A DNA stretch of 64,000 bases from Roseivirga sp. (GCA_021404565.1 JAAWWF010000001.1:62001-126000); one strand, 5' to 3'. Numbered from the stretch's first letter, positions 17,753 through 26,836 are shown. Notes: generated by a model from the sequence alone, not told the origin. Translations and numbers: made by a program.

Positions 17753-17889
17753 CAGCCACATCAGGGTTTAATGGCCCATCAAAATAATTAATTCCAGACA
17801 CCAGAACCGGAGCCTGGAACAGAAAGCAAGCCCATTGGTCTTCTGCAATGACCTCTGGGTAAGCAATACATTAACGCAAAAAGGAAATC

Positions 17890-18378
17890 ATGAAAAACAT
17901 AAGTTGGAAAAAAGGATTCTTTAAATGTGCTTTCAGCATCTTCTCGGATAATGAAAAGGTGGGAGAATTGAAGCCCAGCAGATTCACACTTTCTGCTACC
18001 GGTAAAATTGATCAGGAGCGCTATAAGTTCAGAGTGAGAGAAGGCATGACAAACCGGGTAGAGATCATTGATCTGGACACACGGGAACAAGTGGGTAAAA
18101 TCCGCTTCGGTCACTGGTTACCCAAAGCCACGATAGAATTTAAAGGAGAGACTTATAGATGGAAATTCAGCAATCTCTGGGAAACCCGCTGGAAAATCAC
18201 AGACACTCAGCAGAACACGGTAAACTACAAAGGCTGGTCCTGTGCGGGTAGCATCAACTCCGCTGCTCCTGCCAATCTCCTCACGTTAACCGGCCTGTTT
18301 ATCAGCAACTATTACTGGCAAATGGCGGCTATCTATGTAGCCATATTTATACCCGGCCTCACCATGTTTTGGGTTTGA
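17890..18378 (+). CDS. Hypothetical protein with C-terminal hydrophobic segment
   Basis: The 162-residue protein is mostly beta-strand (FKCAFSIFSDNEKVGELKP, YKFRVREGMTNRVEIIDL) with a likely membrane segment at about 141-160. I recognise no family. ATG start at 17890. Confidence 0.6.
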   Translation: MKNISWKKGFFKCAFSIFSDNEKVGELKPSRFTLSATGKIDQERYKFRVREGMTNRVEIIDLDTREQVGKIRFGHWLPKATIEFKGETYRWKFSNLWETRWKITDTQQNTVNYKGWSCAGSINSAAPANLLTLTGLFISNYYWQMAAIYVAIFIPGLTMFWV

Positions 18379-18453
18379 CTTCCTATATAATACGTGGAGA
18401 AAAAACTGATTTCATCGCGATATTCAATAGCTTCGTGCCCAAAATAAGACAGC

Positions 18454-19032
18454 ATGAGCATAGAGCAGGAATTATTGAACCGAAGCGAATCACAGTGTGA
18501 GCTTTGCGGAGCCGGGAACGGTCTCAGTTCATTTGAAGTGGCAGCCTCTACTACCCAAGATGTTGATGCCCATATCCTGACCTGTAATACCTGCAAAACA
18601 CAGTTTGAAAACCCTGATCAGGTAGACCCGAATCATTGGCGCTGCCTAAACGATAGCATGTGGAGCACCGTACCGGCAGTACAGGTGATAGCCTGGCGGA
18701 TGCTAGACAGACTCAAAGACGAAGGCTGGCCGGCAGACCTGTTGGACATGCTCTACCTGGATGATGAGACCCTGACCTGGGCTAAGGCGGGAGTCACAGA
18801 AGATGATGATACTGACACCATTGTACACAAAGACAGCAACGGGGCCACTCTTCAAGCCGGAGATACGGTAGTCTTAATCAAAGACCTGAATGTAAAAGGT
18901 GCCGGTTTTACAGCGAAACGGGGTACTGCCGTACGCAATATCAATCTGCCTTATGACGATGCTACGCATATAGAAGGCAAGGTAAATGGCCAGACCATCT
19001 ACATCCTGACTCAGTTTGTAAAGAAGAATTAA
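18454..19032 (+). CDS. PhnA domain protein
   Basis: The 192-residue protein has an N-terminal zinc-ribbon-like part with CELCGAGN and CNTCK, then the PhnA C-terminal beta domain (about 120-192) with VHKDSNGATLQAGDTVVLIK and GFTAKRGTAVRNI. PhnA-family proteins were named after the phosphonate cluster, but their activity is unsettled. The stop codon overlaps the next start (TAATG). Confidence 0.9.
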   Translation: MSIEQELLNRSESQCELCGAGNGLSSFEVAASTTQDVDAHILTCNTCKTQFENPDQVDPNHWRCLNDSMWSTVPAVQVIAWRMLDRLKDEGWPADLLDMLYLDDETLTWAKAGVTEDDDTDTIVHKDSNGATLQAGDTVVLIKDLNVKGAGFTAKRGTAVRNINLPYDDATHIEGKVNGQTIYILTQFVKKN

Positions 19033-19325
19033 TGCCGATATATCCTCCTGGCCATCATAAAGAAGAGATTGAGAAACAACAAAGGAACAGATGGTGGAAA
19101 GCTCTTCTGGCCTATGGTTCAGGTATAGTCCTCCTCCTTATTTTTCAGTACTTAAGAACCTCTCCCGACATGGCAGATTTCATGGCCATGATAAACAGGG
19201 CACGAACTGACTGGAGCTTTGGCATTCAGGTAGTTGGTATTCTCATCATGTATATCTTACCCGCTGCCGGCCTCACCACCATACTTGCCACCACCTGGTT
19301 CCTGCTTTTCAGGAAAGACAATTAG
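19032..19325 (+). CDS. Small membrane protein
   Basis: The 97-residue protein has two predicted membrane segments (about 25-43 and 66-90) after a basic, His/Glu-rich start. It overlaps the PhnA stop by one base, so it is translated in the same operon. No family recognised. Confidence 0.65.
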   Translation: MPIYPPGHHKEEIEKQQRNRWWKALLAYGSGIVLLLIFQYLRTSPDMADFMAMINRARTDWSFGIQVVGILIMYILPAAGLTTILATTWFLLFRKDN

Positions 19326-19453
19326 CGCTACTCACCTTACAAATTATCCTCGGCCTGAGTCTTGCCCTCCCCTGTTCTCAACAGTTTTTCTTGATATATT
19401 ATGACTTGCGGCAAGAGACTGTTAATTTATTGGCTTAAGAGTCAGTTCATACC

Positions 19454-19942
19454 ATGAAAAAGTACTTCTATACCCAAGGCACTGTAAAGCACGGTCCTTT
19501 TACCTTTGACGAATTACGTGAAAAAGGTATCACCGAAACTACCCTGATTTGGTACGATGGACTGGCACAATGGACAGTCGCCTCAGAGTTGGAAGAACTG
19601 GCTGAACTGTTGGTTGCCACACCACCCCCGGTGCCCGATGCGATTGCCGATCCTCAAACAATAGGACAGAAAAGAAGAGCTGAAGAGCAGGAAAGACCAC
19701 CGCAACGGCCTAAAAACTGGCTGGTAGAATCTATTCTTGTGACACTGTTTTGCTGTATGCCCTTTGGTATTGCAGGAATAGTGTATGCTGCCAAAGTAGA
19801 CTCTATGTATAATAACGGAGATTATCGGGGGGCTCAATTTGCCTCGGATGATGCCAAGAAGTGGACCATGGTCAGTTTTTGGCTTGGCTTGGGTATTTAT
19901 GTTATTTACTTCTTCTTTTTCTTTCTTGGAATGGCTGCGTAA
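19454..19942 (+). CDS. GYF-domain and dispanin (CD225) membrane protein
   Basis: The first 50 residues form a GYF_2-type domain (FYTQGTVKHGPFTFDEL, TLIWYDGLAQWT). A Pro-rich linker follows, then two membrane segments of the dispanin/CD225 family with TLFCCMPFGIAGIVYAAKVDS. The 162-residue arrangement is common in Bacteroidota but has no assigned job. An anchor for protein-protein contact is plausible. Confidence 0.85.
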   Translation: MKKYFYTQGTVKHGPFTFDELREKGITETTLIWYDGLAQWTVASELEELAELLVATPPPVPDAIADPQTIGQKRRAEEQERPPQRPKNWLVESILVTLFCCMPFGIAGIVYAAKVDSMYNNGDYRGAQFASDDAKKWTMVSFWLGLGIYVIYFFFFFLGMAA

Positions 19943-19957
19943 GCCAGAGACCTACAG

Positions 19958-20980
19958 CTACTTCCCCTTCTTAATCCCAAACTCTCTTTCGTAAAAGGCC
20001 ATAATTGGCTGAAAGGGCCCGTATTTATGCTGCTCTGATGAGAAGGAATCAGTCCAGGGGCCGTATGGGGTAGAAACCGGCTTCAGCTTCTTGTCAGGAA
20101 AGTCAGTTCCAGGATTGGACTTCTGAGCACGCCCCATACTATTGATATAGGCAGCGACATGATATGCCTCCTCATCGCTCAGGATAGGATTGTCCCAGGT
20201 GGCCTGAAGATGAGGCATATTGCCTTTGATAAATTGTGCTGCTGTAATTACCCGGTGCATACCTGCGCCATGGTTATAGGTATCAGTTCCCCAGAGTGGA
20301 GGATAAACATAAGGTCCATTGGGATCCGGTCTCTGCCCCTGTCCATCAGCCATATGGCAGGTTTGACAATGCTTGACGAAAACCGCCTTGCCCAATACGG
20401 GATCAGCCTTCGCCTCTGGCAATACTACTTTTACAAAGCCTTTGTATTCTGCTTCCCTTTCAGCAGGTACATCCGTGCTGAGCCACTTCATATAAGCAAT
20501 CATGGCCTGCATTTCCAGGCTGTTTTCGGGTAAAGCCTTGCCATTCATGCTGCGCTCCATACAGCCATTAATTCGCTCTGCCAGGGTTCCCATTTTGTTC
20601 TCTCTACCCCTGAATTGAGGAAAACGATTAGCCACTCCTACAAAAGAAGCCGATCCGCGTTTGGTCCCTCCTTCCAGATGGCAGTTCTGACAGCTCAGAT
20701 TGTTCCCGGCATATCGGTTACCTGCCTCGGCCAGGGGACCAATGTATCGGGAAGATTGGGTGATCACCTCATAGCCATATTTTGCCAGTCGATCTTCGCG
20801 AGAATCGCCAAGGTCCGTATTGATATTGCGGGGGGACCAGCTGTCATTGGCTGTAGCTTTGTTTGCAAACAGAGAAGGTTGATTGTGCATTAGAATCACC
20901 AGTACCAGCACCAGGGTGTATAGCGCTACAAGCACTTTTACCAGGCTAAAAACTCGCTGTATGGCATCTTCCACCTTCAT
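19958..20980 (-). CDS. tsdA: Dihaem cytochrome c, thiosulfate dehydrogenase (TsdA)-like
   Basis: This 340-residue exported protein has two haem-binding CxxCH motifs: SCQNCHLEGGTKRGSASF (first third) and HCQTCHMADGQGQ. FPQFRGRENKMGTL, RINGCMERSMNGK and YPPLWGTDTYNHGAGM match TsdA. In characterised TsdA a Cys is an axial ligand of one haem; the Cys in RINGC is the likely equivalent. The enzyme joins two thiosulfates to tetrathionate and passes electrons to a cytochrome. It is the last gene of the sulfur cluster. Confidence 0.8.
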   Translation of the reverse strand: MKVEDAIQRVFSLVKVLVALYTLVLVLVILMHNQPSLFANKATANDSWSPRNINTDLGDSREDRLAKYGYEVITQSSRYIGPLAEAGNRYAGNNLSCQNCHLEGGTKRGSASFVGVANRFPQFRGRENKMGTLAERINGCMERSMNGKALPENSLEMQAMIAYMKWLSTDVPAEREAEYKGFVKVVLPEAKADPVLGKAVFVKHCQTCHMADGQGQRPDPNGPYVYPPLWGTDTYNHGAGMHRVITAAQFIKGNMPHLQATWDNPILSDEEAYHVAAYINSMGRAQKSNPGTDFPDKKLKPVSTPYGPWTDSFSSEQHKYGPFQPIMAFYEREFGIKKGK

Positions 20981-20989
20981 ACTACAAGA

Positions 20990-22342
20990 TCAAAACTTGT
21001 AGCCTACAATAAAATCGATGTGCCAGAAATCTGCCCGATTGATCAGGGCATTCAAATCCGTTCCTATCTCGTCTGTTAGCCATCTATAGGCGGTATACAA
21101 TTCTACGGACAGGTTATTGAGACGTCCTTTGGGCTCATATTTAAATGAAGCATCCCAGTGCAGATGGCTGGGTAGTTTTCGCTTGTTTTGGGGGGCATCG
21201 AAAGCGTCAGGCATCCAGTTTTGAACCATACCGGTAAAGAGGCGGTATCGGGATTTTTCCTTGTCCCAGCTTCGTTCCCAGTTGAGCATCACAGCTGTCA
21301 CATCGCTGTTTCCTTCTATTCGGGTCCTTCTTCTAAAGGTGTAAAAGGGTTCTTTGCCCCATTCTCTGGGCAGCAGAAACCTACCCTGGTCTCCAATTCG
21401 AGTGAAGTTCAGCTGCAGCTTGTTGTTCTCCCAACCTTTTTCCAGCCTGGCTCCAAGGTAGCTGGCACTCTCATCAAAGGTATAAGCAAGTTGGGTAAGC
21501 TCATTTCCGCCATTATTCACCCTGCTTTGGTACATCAGCATAGCCTTTGCGGTCCATGAACCATCTCCAAAGGTCAGGCTTGGTTCAACCATAAAAGTAT
21601 TGGTCACATTCTCTACAAAGTAATTCCACACATCCACCGTAGCTCTTGGCCCTACCCTGAAGTTCACGTTGGTCATCAGAATCAGATCCGACTCTACATT
21701 ACCGCGGTATTGTGCAGGATTTCCCGTAGCATCCACACCTACCCCTATCAGGCTCAGTGACTCCCCTATATCAGCAAAGTCACCTGAGAAACGGGAAGAC
21801 ATCTGAAAGATGGTTCCCAGCTGGAATAAAGCTCCTCTTTCGGTGGTATACTTATACCAAAGCCCCTGCAGCGCATTGGGTAAGGGCCAGGGTTCTGCAT
21901 TGATCAGTGGGGTATTTTTTAAAAACTGACCGACCGTTATCTGGTGAGATTTGATGTTGAACTCAGCATAAATCTGAGGTAAGGTAAGCTCAGCGCTGCC
22001 CGTCATCAAACGCCTGTTCCAAAGATTACCTTCATAGATAGAGCCAGAGCCCGTAATACCATCAGCTTTTAAGCCATTAGTTCCATAGTTGAAGAGCCCG
22101 TTTGTCTGTACTCCAAAGCTGAGCCAATCATTCAATTTTGTCTTATACTCATATTTGAAGTGGCTTACCAGAATGGCAAAATCCTTCAAATCACCCCTAT
22201 TGCCAGTGCGCATATAGCGGGTTTTCAACTCCGCAGTATGTTGACTCGCTTTTTCTTCGTCAGTAGATTGAGCTAAAAGCGCGGATTGCAAAAAAAATAG
22301 AAATATAAAACAGCAGGCGGATCTGAGAGCTTTGGTTCGCAT
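20990..22342 (-). CDS. OprD-like outer-membrane porin
   Basis: The 450-residue protein has a signal peptide (ending ALLAQ). Its sequence alternates in the manner of beta-strands, with aromatic-rich ends and the C-terminal pattern FIVGYKF, typical of a barrel. Motifs such as FYTFRRRTRIEGNSD resemble the OprD porin family. ATG overlaps the previous gene's stop by one base. It presumably lets a small sulfur anion cross the outer membrane. Confidence 0.75.
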   Translation of the reverse strand: MRTKALRSACCFIFLFFLQSALLAQSTDEEKASQHTAELKTRYMRTGNRGDLKDFAILVSHFKYEYKTKLNDWLSFGVQTNGLFNYGTNGLKADGITGSGSIYEGNLWNRRLMTGSAELTLPQIYAEFNIKSHQITVGQFLKNTPLINAEPWPLPNALQGLWYKYTTERGALFQLGTIFQMSSRFSGDFADIGESLSLIGVGVDATGNPAQYRGNVESDLILMTNVNFRVGPRATVDVWNYFVENVTNTFMVEPSLTFGDGSWTAKAMLMYQSRVNNGGNELTQLAYTFDESASYLGARLEKGWENNKLQLNFTRIGDQGRFLLPREWGKEPFYTFRRRTRIEGNSDVTAVMLNWERSWDKEKSRYRLFTGMVQNWMPDAFDAPQNKRKLPSHLHWDASFKYEPKGRLNNLSVELYTAYRWLTDEIGTDLNALINRADFWHIDFIVGYKF

Positions 22343-22755
22343 TAATGAGGTAGCTTGTTTCTTAGCAAACCATAAACATACGTTCCTAAAAGACCCGAAG
22401 CAATAGCAACAATCATAACAAGATAGCCATTACCTACCTGTACAAACAAGGGACCGGGACAAGCGCCTGTTAAGGCCCAACCAAGGCCAAAAATAATTCC
22501 CCCCAGCAAGTAGCGGGGAATAGAGAATTTCTTCGGATTTATGATGATCGGATCACCCGAGAGCGATTTCATTCTGGATTTTTTGACAATCAGGGTAATG
22601 ACAATCCCTACAACCACTGCCGAACCGATCACTCCATACATATGAAAAGCTTCGAATTTGAACATTTCATAAATGCGAAACCAGGAGATTAACTCTGCTT
22701 TGGTCAGTACAACTCCGAAAACAGTACCGAGAATAAGATATTTGATATACTTCAT
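22342..22755 (-). CDS. YeeE/YedE-type half-transporter (DUF6691-like)
   Basis: The 137-residue protein has four membrane segments and the motif GWALTGACPGPLFVQVGNG, the conserved Cys site of this family. Together with the upstream gene it would form a thiosulfate/sulfane-sulfur carrier of the YeeE type. It begins 10 bp after the upstream stop. Confidence 0.85.
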   Translation of the reverse strand: MKYIKYLILGTVFGVVLTKAELISWFRIYEMFKFEAFHMYGVIGSAVVVGIVITLIVKKSRMKSLSGDPIIINPKKFSIPRYLLGGIIFGLGWALTGACPGPLFVQVGNGYLVMIVAIASGLLGTYVYGLLRNKLPH

Positions 22756-22765
22756 GGGGGTGAAA

Positions 22766-23341
22766 TCAAAGAGTTAGTAAAGAGGGTAGAATAAACCAGG
22801 TCATGATGAGCCCCCCGATAAAGAAACCAATCACAGCCAGCAGCGAGGCAGGTTGTAAATCGCTGAGCCCGCTAATGGCATGACCTGATGTACAGCCACC
22901 GGCATATCGGGTACCGAAGCCGACCAGGAAACCACCTAACACAATGAAAATAATACCTTTTAGCGTCAGCAGAGATTCAATGTTAAAGATTGATTCAGGC
23001 ATCATACCCTCACCGGCATCCAGCATTCCAAAGCCAACCAACTCACTTTTAGTGGCCTCGTTAATTCCCACGGTACTACTGTCCATCAAAAACTGGCTGG
23101 CAATAAAACCACCAAGTATTGTACCTACCACAAAGACCAGGTTCCACTTCTGTTTTCGCCAGTCAAAGTCAAAAAACTCACAGGATTTACCCGCTCCCAT
23201 AACAGAGCAGAGATTTCTGAAATTTGCTGACATACCAAAGTTGTTGCCGAAATAGATGAGCCCGAACATGACCAGTGCGATCATTGGGCCGGCCACATAC
23301 CACGGCCAGGGCTGGCTTATAAAGTCAATTATGTTCTGCAT
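22766..23341 (-). CDS. YeeE/YedE family thiosulfate-type transporter
   Basis: I take the ATG at 23341 (MQNIIDFISQPWPWYVAGPM), since the longer frame upstream overlaps the promoter and operator. The protein has about seven membrane segments, and Cys motifs CSVMGAGKSCEFF and GGCTSGHAISGLSDLQ match the conserved Cys of YeeE/YedE. Members carry thiosulfate or selenium/sulfur species. It heads the porin-TsdA transcript. Confidence 0.85.
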   Translation of the reverse strand: MQNIIDFISQPWPWYVAGPMIALVMFGLIYFGNNFGMSANFRNLCSVMGAGKSCEFFDFDWRKQKWNLVFVVGTILGGFIASQFLMDSSTVGINEATKSELVGFGMLDAGEGMMPESIFNIESLLTLKGIIFIVLGGFLVGFGTRYAGGCTSGHAISGLSDLQPASLLAVIGFFIGGLIMTWFILPSLLTL

Positions 23342-23398
23342 TATGTTGTTTTGTACACGGAGTAAATTGTCGTTCTCCGTAAGTTCATATATCTCATC

Positions 23399-23418
23399 TG
23401 ACCGTAAACTAACGGTCA
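23399..23418. promoter_or_regulatory. Operator-like palindrome in front of the YeeE operon
   Basis: TGACCGT-N6-ACGGTCA, a perfect 7-bp inverted repeat, lies immediately downstream of the -7 element at 23419, where a repressor would block RNA polymerase. The binding protein is unknown. Confidence 0.6.
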
Positions 23419-23447
23419 CAAAGGATCAGGTTTACTGGCCTATCAAA
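23419..23447 (-). promoter_or_regulatory. Promoter of the YeeE operon
   Basis: On the minus strand, TTTG (23447-23444), 17 bp, then ATCCTTTG (23426-23419) resembles the phylum consensus (TTTG-N17-TAnnTTTG) with one transposed pair at the start of the -7 element. Confidence 0.6.
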
Positions 23448-23550
23448 CCAAAAACCGTTGTTAGAAATGAATACCCGAACAATGTCCAGCCTAATCGAAT
23501 CTATTAATTGCGATAACCCCGCCTGCCTTTAAGTATGACAGGGCTTGCGA

Positions 23551-24957
23551 CTATTTACCTGAAGGACAAGCGAAATCGGTTACAGGAATACCTACCGTTT
23601 TCATTGCTGCATAACCTCCTTCGATGTTGGTTACATTATCGAAACCGCGTGATTTCAATATAGACGAAAAGATTACAGAGCGATAACCACCGGCACAGTG
23701 TACCTGATAGTCTTTGGTTTCGTCTACCTTATCCATATTATCGTTGATAAAATCAAGTGGTAAGCTCTCAGCACCTTCGGCCTGCTCGGCTTCAAACTCG
23801 CCCGGTTTTCTTACGTCCAGTATATCAACGGGGCCAGACTTCACTTTGGCAGCCAGCTCTTCTGCGCTGATAGAATTGAGCGTATCAACCTCCTTACCTG
23901 CTGCTGTCCAGGCAGCTATTCCTCCTTTGAGATAGCCCAAAGTATTATCGTAGCCTACTCTTGAAAGACGTGTTACCACCTCATCTTCTCTACCCTCAGG
24001 TGCCAGGAACACAATTGGCTGATGTAAATCTGTAATAAGAGCACCTACCCAGGGGGCAAAGCTGCCATCGATACCAATGAAGATGGAATTCGGGATAAAG
24101 CCTTTTACAAAATCTGACTGATGACGCGTATCGAGTACCAGAGCTCCTTCATGATTGGCCATCGCCTCAAAGGTATCTACTTCCAGGGCCACATTGCCCT
24201 TTTCAAGCACGTCATCCATACTGATTACCCCGGTTTTATTCATCATGGCATTCTTAGCGAAATACTGAGGGGGCGGCAAAATACCAGTGGTCACCTCTTT
24301 GACGAATTCTTCCTTGGTCATATCGGCACGCAGGGCATAGTTGGTTTTCTTCTGGTTGCCCAGCAGGTCAGAGGTTTCTTTACTCATGTTTTTGCCACAT
24401 GCTGAACCCGCACCATGAGCAGGGTATACAATTACCTCATCAGACAGCGGCATCACCTTGTTTCGAAGGCTATCAAATAGCAAGCCTGCTAGGTCTTCTT
24501 GCGAGAGGTCAGATTTTACAGCCAAATCAGGCCGACCAACATCGCCTATAAAAAGCGTATCACCACTAAAAATGGCGTGTTCTTGGCCCTGCTCATCTAT
24601 CAATAGGTAAGTAGAGCTTTCAGGCGTGTGACCGGGAGTGTGCAATACCTTTATTTTCACGTTGCCAACGGCAAACTCTTCACCGTCAGTAGCCTCATGA
24701 ATGGCATATTCCGTTTTAGCACCTGGTCCGTAAACGATGGTTGCTCCGGTCTTATTGGCCAGGTCGAGATGCCCGGAAACAAAATCGGCATGAAAGTGTG
24801 TTTCAAAAATATACTTGATTTCTGCTCCCTGCTTCTTCGCCTTTTCTATGTACGGATGTGTTTCACGCAGAGGGTCCACAATAGCTGCTTCGCCATTGCT
24901 CTCTATATAGTAGGCTCCTTGTGCCAGACATCCGGTATATATTTGTTCTATCTTCAT
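23551..24957 (-). CDS. Metallo-beta-lactamase-fold persulfide dioxygenase fused to two rhodanese domains
   Basis: The first 245 residues form an MBL fold of the persulfide-dioxygenase type: THFHADFVSGHLDLA, HTPGHTPESSTYLL, IFSGDTLFIGDVGRPDL and VYPAHGAGSACGKNM. The first His-x-His-x-Asp is followed by Phe where ETHE1 has a second His. Rhodanese domain 1 (about 255-355) has no Cys in its loop (FLAPEGRED), so it is likely inactive. Domain 2 (about 365-468) has HCAGGYRS, an active Cys. It would oxidise glutathione- or protein-persulfide and handle sulfane sulfur. Confidence 0.9.
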   Translation of the reverse strand: MKIEQIYTGCLAQGAYYIESNGEAAIVDPLRETHPYIEKAKKQGAEIKYIFETHFHADFVSGHLDLANKTGATIVYGPGAKTEYAIHEATDGEEFAVGNVKIKVLHTPGHTPESSTYLLIDEQGQEHAIFSGDTLFIGDVGRPDLAVKSDLSQEDLAGLLFDSLRNKVMPLSDEVIVYPAHGAGSACGKNMSKETSDLLGNQKKTNYALRADMTKEEFVKEVTTGILPPPQYFAKNAMMNKTGVISMDDVLEKGNVALEVDTFEAMANHEGALVLDTRHQSDFVKGFIPNSIFIGIDGSFAPWVGALITDLHQPIVFLAPEGREDEVVTRLSRVGYDNTLGYLKGGIAAWTAAGKEVDTLNSISAEELAAKVKSGPVDILDVRKPGEFEAEQAEGAESLPLDFINDNMDKVDETKDYQVHCAGGYRSVIFSSILKSRGFDNVTNIEGGYAAMKTVGIPVTDFACPSGK

Positions 24958-25008
24958 GTAAGTACTATTTCAATCTTTCTCTTTTACAATTCTAAGCTAA
25001 AATCGGTT

Positions 25009-25016
25009 CAAAGATA
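25009..25016 (-). promoter_or_regulatory. -7 promoter element of the MBL-rhodanese gene
   Basis: TATCTTTG on the minus strand, 52 bp before the start codon, matches the phylum -7 consensus. No TTTG sits at -33; a palindrome occupies that place. Confidence 0.55.
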
Positions 25017-25025
25017 AAATTCATC

Positions 25026-25041
25026 TGTAACATTCGTTACA
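25026..25041. promoter_or_regulatory. Operator-like palindrome at the -33 position
   Basis: TGTAAC-N4-GTTACA, a perfect 6-bp inverted repeat, lies about ten bases upstream of the TATCTTTG element and covers the last codons of the SulP gene. Position suggests an activator site. CRP/FNR-type proteins bind similar spacing; no regulator is identified. Confidence 0.5.
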
Positions 25042-26755
25042 CATTTACCTGAACCACGTGTTCATTCAGCAATTCTACTTCTTGTCCTGTGAGCGCCTTC
25101 ACGGCCACATTGGTATTTAAAAACATTTGCCCTTGTGTACCTTCACGGCTCCAGTTTTTGTGAAACGCATCTCTTACCGGGCCTATCACACTGGTAAATA
25201 CCAGCTGGATTCCCATTTCTTTTAAAGTCAAGGTCAGGGCATTGATTTCCTGAATGGCGGTAGCATCAACATGGCTTACCGAGCTGGCATCCAGGATGAT
25301 ATGTGTGAGCTTTTCTTTCCGCAATTCAGCCTCTTTCAACACCCTGTCTTTGATCGTTTGAATATTGATAAAGGCATAAGGCGTATCCACACGCATGATG
25401 AGCAGATTGTCCCACTGCTGGAGGTTATCAAACCTTTCGATATTCCTGAACTCTTTGGAGTTTTCCACCTTGCCCAGAATAGCCACATGAGGGTAGGCTG
25501 CCTTATATAGCAAGATGAGGATGGAAAAAACGATTCCTGAAACAATACCATTGATCATACCCAGATTGAGGGTAATCAGAAAAGTGACGATGAAGAGTAA
25601 AAACTCCACCTTATCGGTTTGGTACAGGTAACGGGCATACTTGCGATCAACCAAACCTATGACAGCCACCATGATGATCGAAGCCAGAACAGCATGAGGC
25701 AAATGATAAAACAAGGGAGTAAGAAAGAGCAGGGTAAGGCCAATCAATAAAACACTAAAGACTGAAGACAGCAAGGTATTGGCTCCTACCTGATGATTGA
25801 CCGCAGACCGGGAAAACCCTCCGGTAACAGGGAAGGACTGAAAAAAGGAACCGACCAAATTGGAAACCCCCAGGGCAATAAGCTCTTGATTGGGCATCAC
25901 CTTATGATCCCTCTTCTTAGCTTCTAATGCCTTTGATACTGAATAGGCTTCCATAAAGGCCACAACCGCTATGGTCAACGCCAGAGGGATAAGCTCACCA
26001 AAACTACCAAGCTTGAAATCGGGAATGATAAAGGCCGGGAGACCCCCAGGGATTTCTTTGACAATAGATACACCAAAAGCATGAAGATTGAGGCCATAGG
26101 AAGCTATGGTACCCAAAATCACGACAATTAATGCTCCCGGAATTTTCTTGCTGATTCTTTTAGTCAAAAGAATAATAATGATGCCCAACAGGCCAATTAA
26201 CAAGGGCGCGATGTTAACCTCGCCCAGCTTGTCAACTGTGTTGGCCACAATTTCATATACCCTGTTGCTCTTGATGATATCTACCCCCAATAGATATTTC
26301 AGTTGACTCAGTCCGATGATGAGTGCTGCAGCCGAAGTGAAGCCACTGATAACCGGTCGGGATAGTAAGTTGGTAATAAAACCGAGTCGCACCCCGCCCA
26401 GTAGTAACTGGAAAGCTCCCATAAAGAAAGCCAGAAGTATGGCAAAGTGAATGTAAGCCTCTGTGCCTTCGGTAGCCAATACGGCAACACCCGAGGCAAC
26501 AAGTAAGGAGTCCATAGCCACCGGAGCTACAGAAAGCTGACGGGAAGTACCCAGCATGGCATAAATCAGCTGTGGTACCAGTGAGGCATATAAGCCATAA
26601 ACTGGTGGTAATCCTGCAATCAGGGCATAGGCCATGCCCTGTGGGATAAGCATAACCCCTACAGTGATTCCTGCAAAAAGATCACCTTGTAGCTGGTGCT
26701 TTTTGTATTGGGGTAACCACTCAAGGATAGGGAAATACTTCCGGATGCTTTTCAT
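25037..26755 (-). CDS. SulP-family anion permease with STAS domain
   Basis: I start at ATG 26755; the longer frame begins with an unlikely TTG. The protein (572 residues) has about 12 membrane segments with SulP signatures GVMLIPQGMAYALIAGLPPVYGLYASL and ALEAKKRDHKVMPNQELIALG, then a C-terminal STAS domain (about 440-560). SulP carriers move sulfate, bicarbonate or other anions. The sulfur context suggests sulfate or a related oxyanion. Confidence 0.9.
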   Translation of the reverse strand: MKSIRKYFPILEWLPQYKKHQLQGDLFAGITVGVMLIPQGMAYALIAGLPPVYGLYASLVPQLIYAMLGTSRQLSVAPVAMDSLLVASGVAVLATEGTEAYIHFAILLAFFMGAFQLLLGGVRLGFITNLLSRPVISGFTSAAALIIGLSQLKYLLGVDIIKSNRVYEIVANTVDKLGEVNIAPLLIGLLGIIIILLTKRISKKIPGALIVVILGTIASYGLNLHAFGVSIVKEIPGGLPAFIIPDFKLGSFGELIPLALTIAVVAFMEAYSVSKALEAKKRDHKVMPNQELIALGVSNLVGSFFQSFPVTGGFSRSAVNHQVGANTLLSSVFSVLLIGLTLLFLTPLFYHLPHAVLASIIMVAVIGLVDRKYARYLYQTDKVEFLLFIVTFLITLNLGMINGIVSGIVFSILILLYKAAYPHVAILGKVENSKEFRNIERFDNLQQWDNLLIMRVDTPYAFINIQTIKDRVLKEAELRKEKLTHIILDASSVSHVDATAIQEINALTLTLKEMGIQLVFTSVIGPVRDAFHKNWSREGTQGQMFLNTNVAVKALTGQEVELLNEHVVQVNV

Positions 26756-26807
26756 AAAACACAAGAATCGCCACAAAGATAGAATCTGTATCTTGACGAT
26801 CTGTGAC

Positions 26808-26836
26808 CAAAGTTACTAAACCAGCAATACACCAAA
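26808..26836 (-). promoter_or_regulatory. Promoter of the SulP gene
   Basis: On the minus strand TTTG (26836-26833), 17 bp, TAACTTTG (26815-26808) matches the Bacteroidota consensus exactly. The start codon is about 50 bp downstream. Confidence 0.75.
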
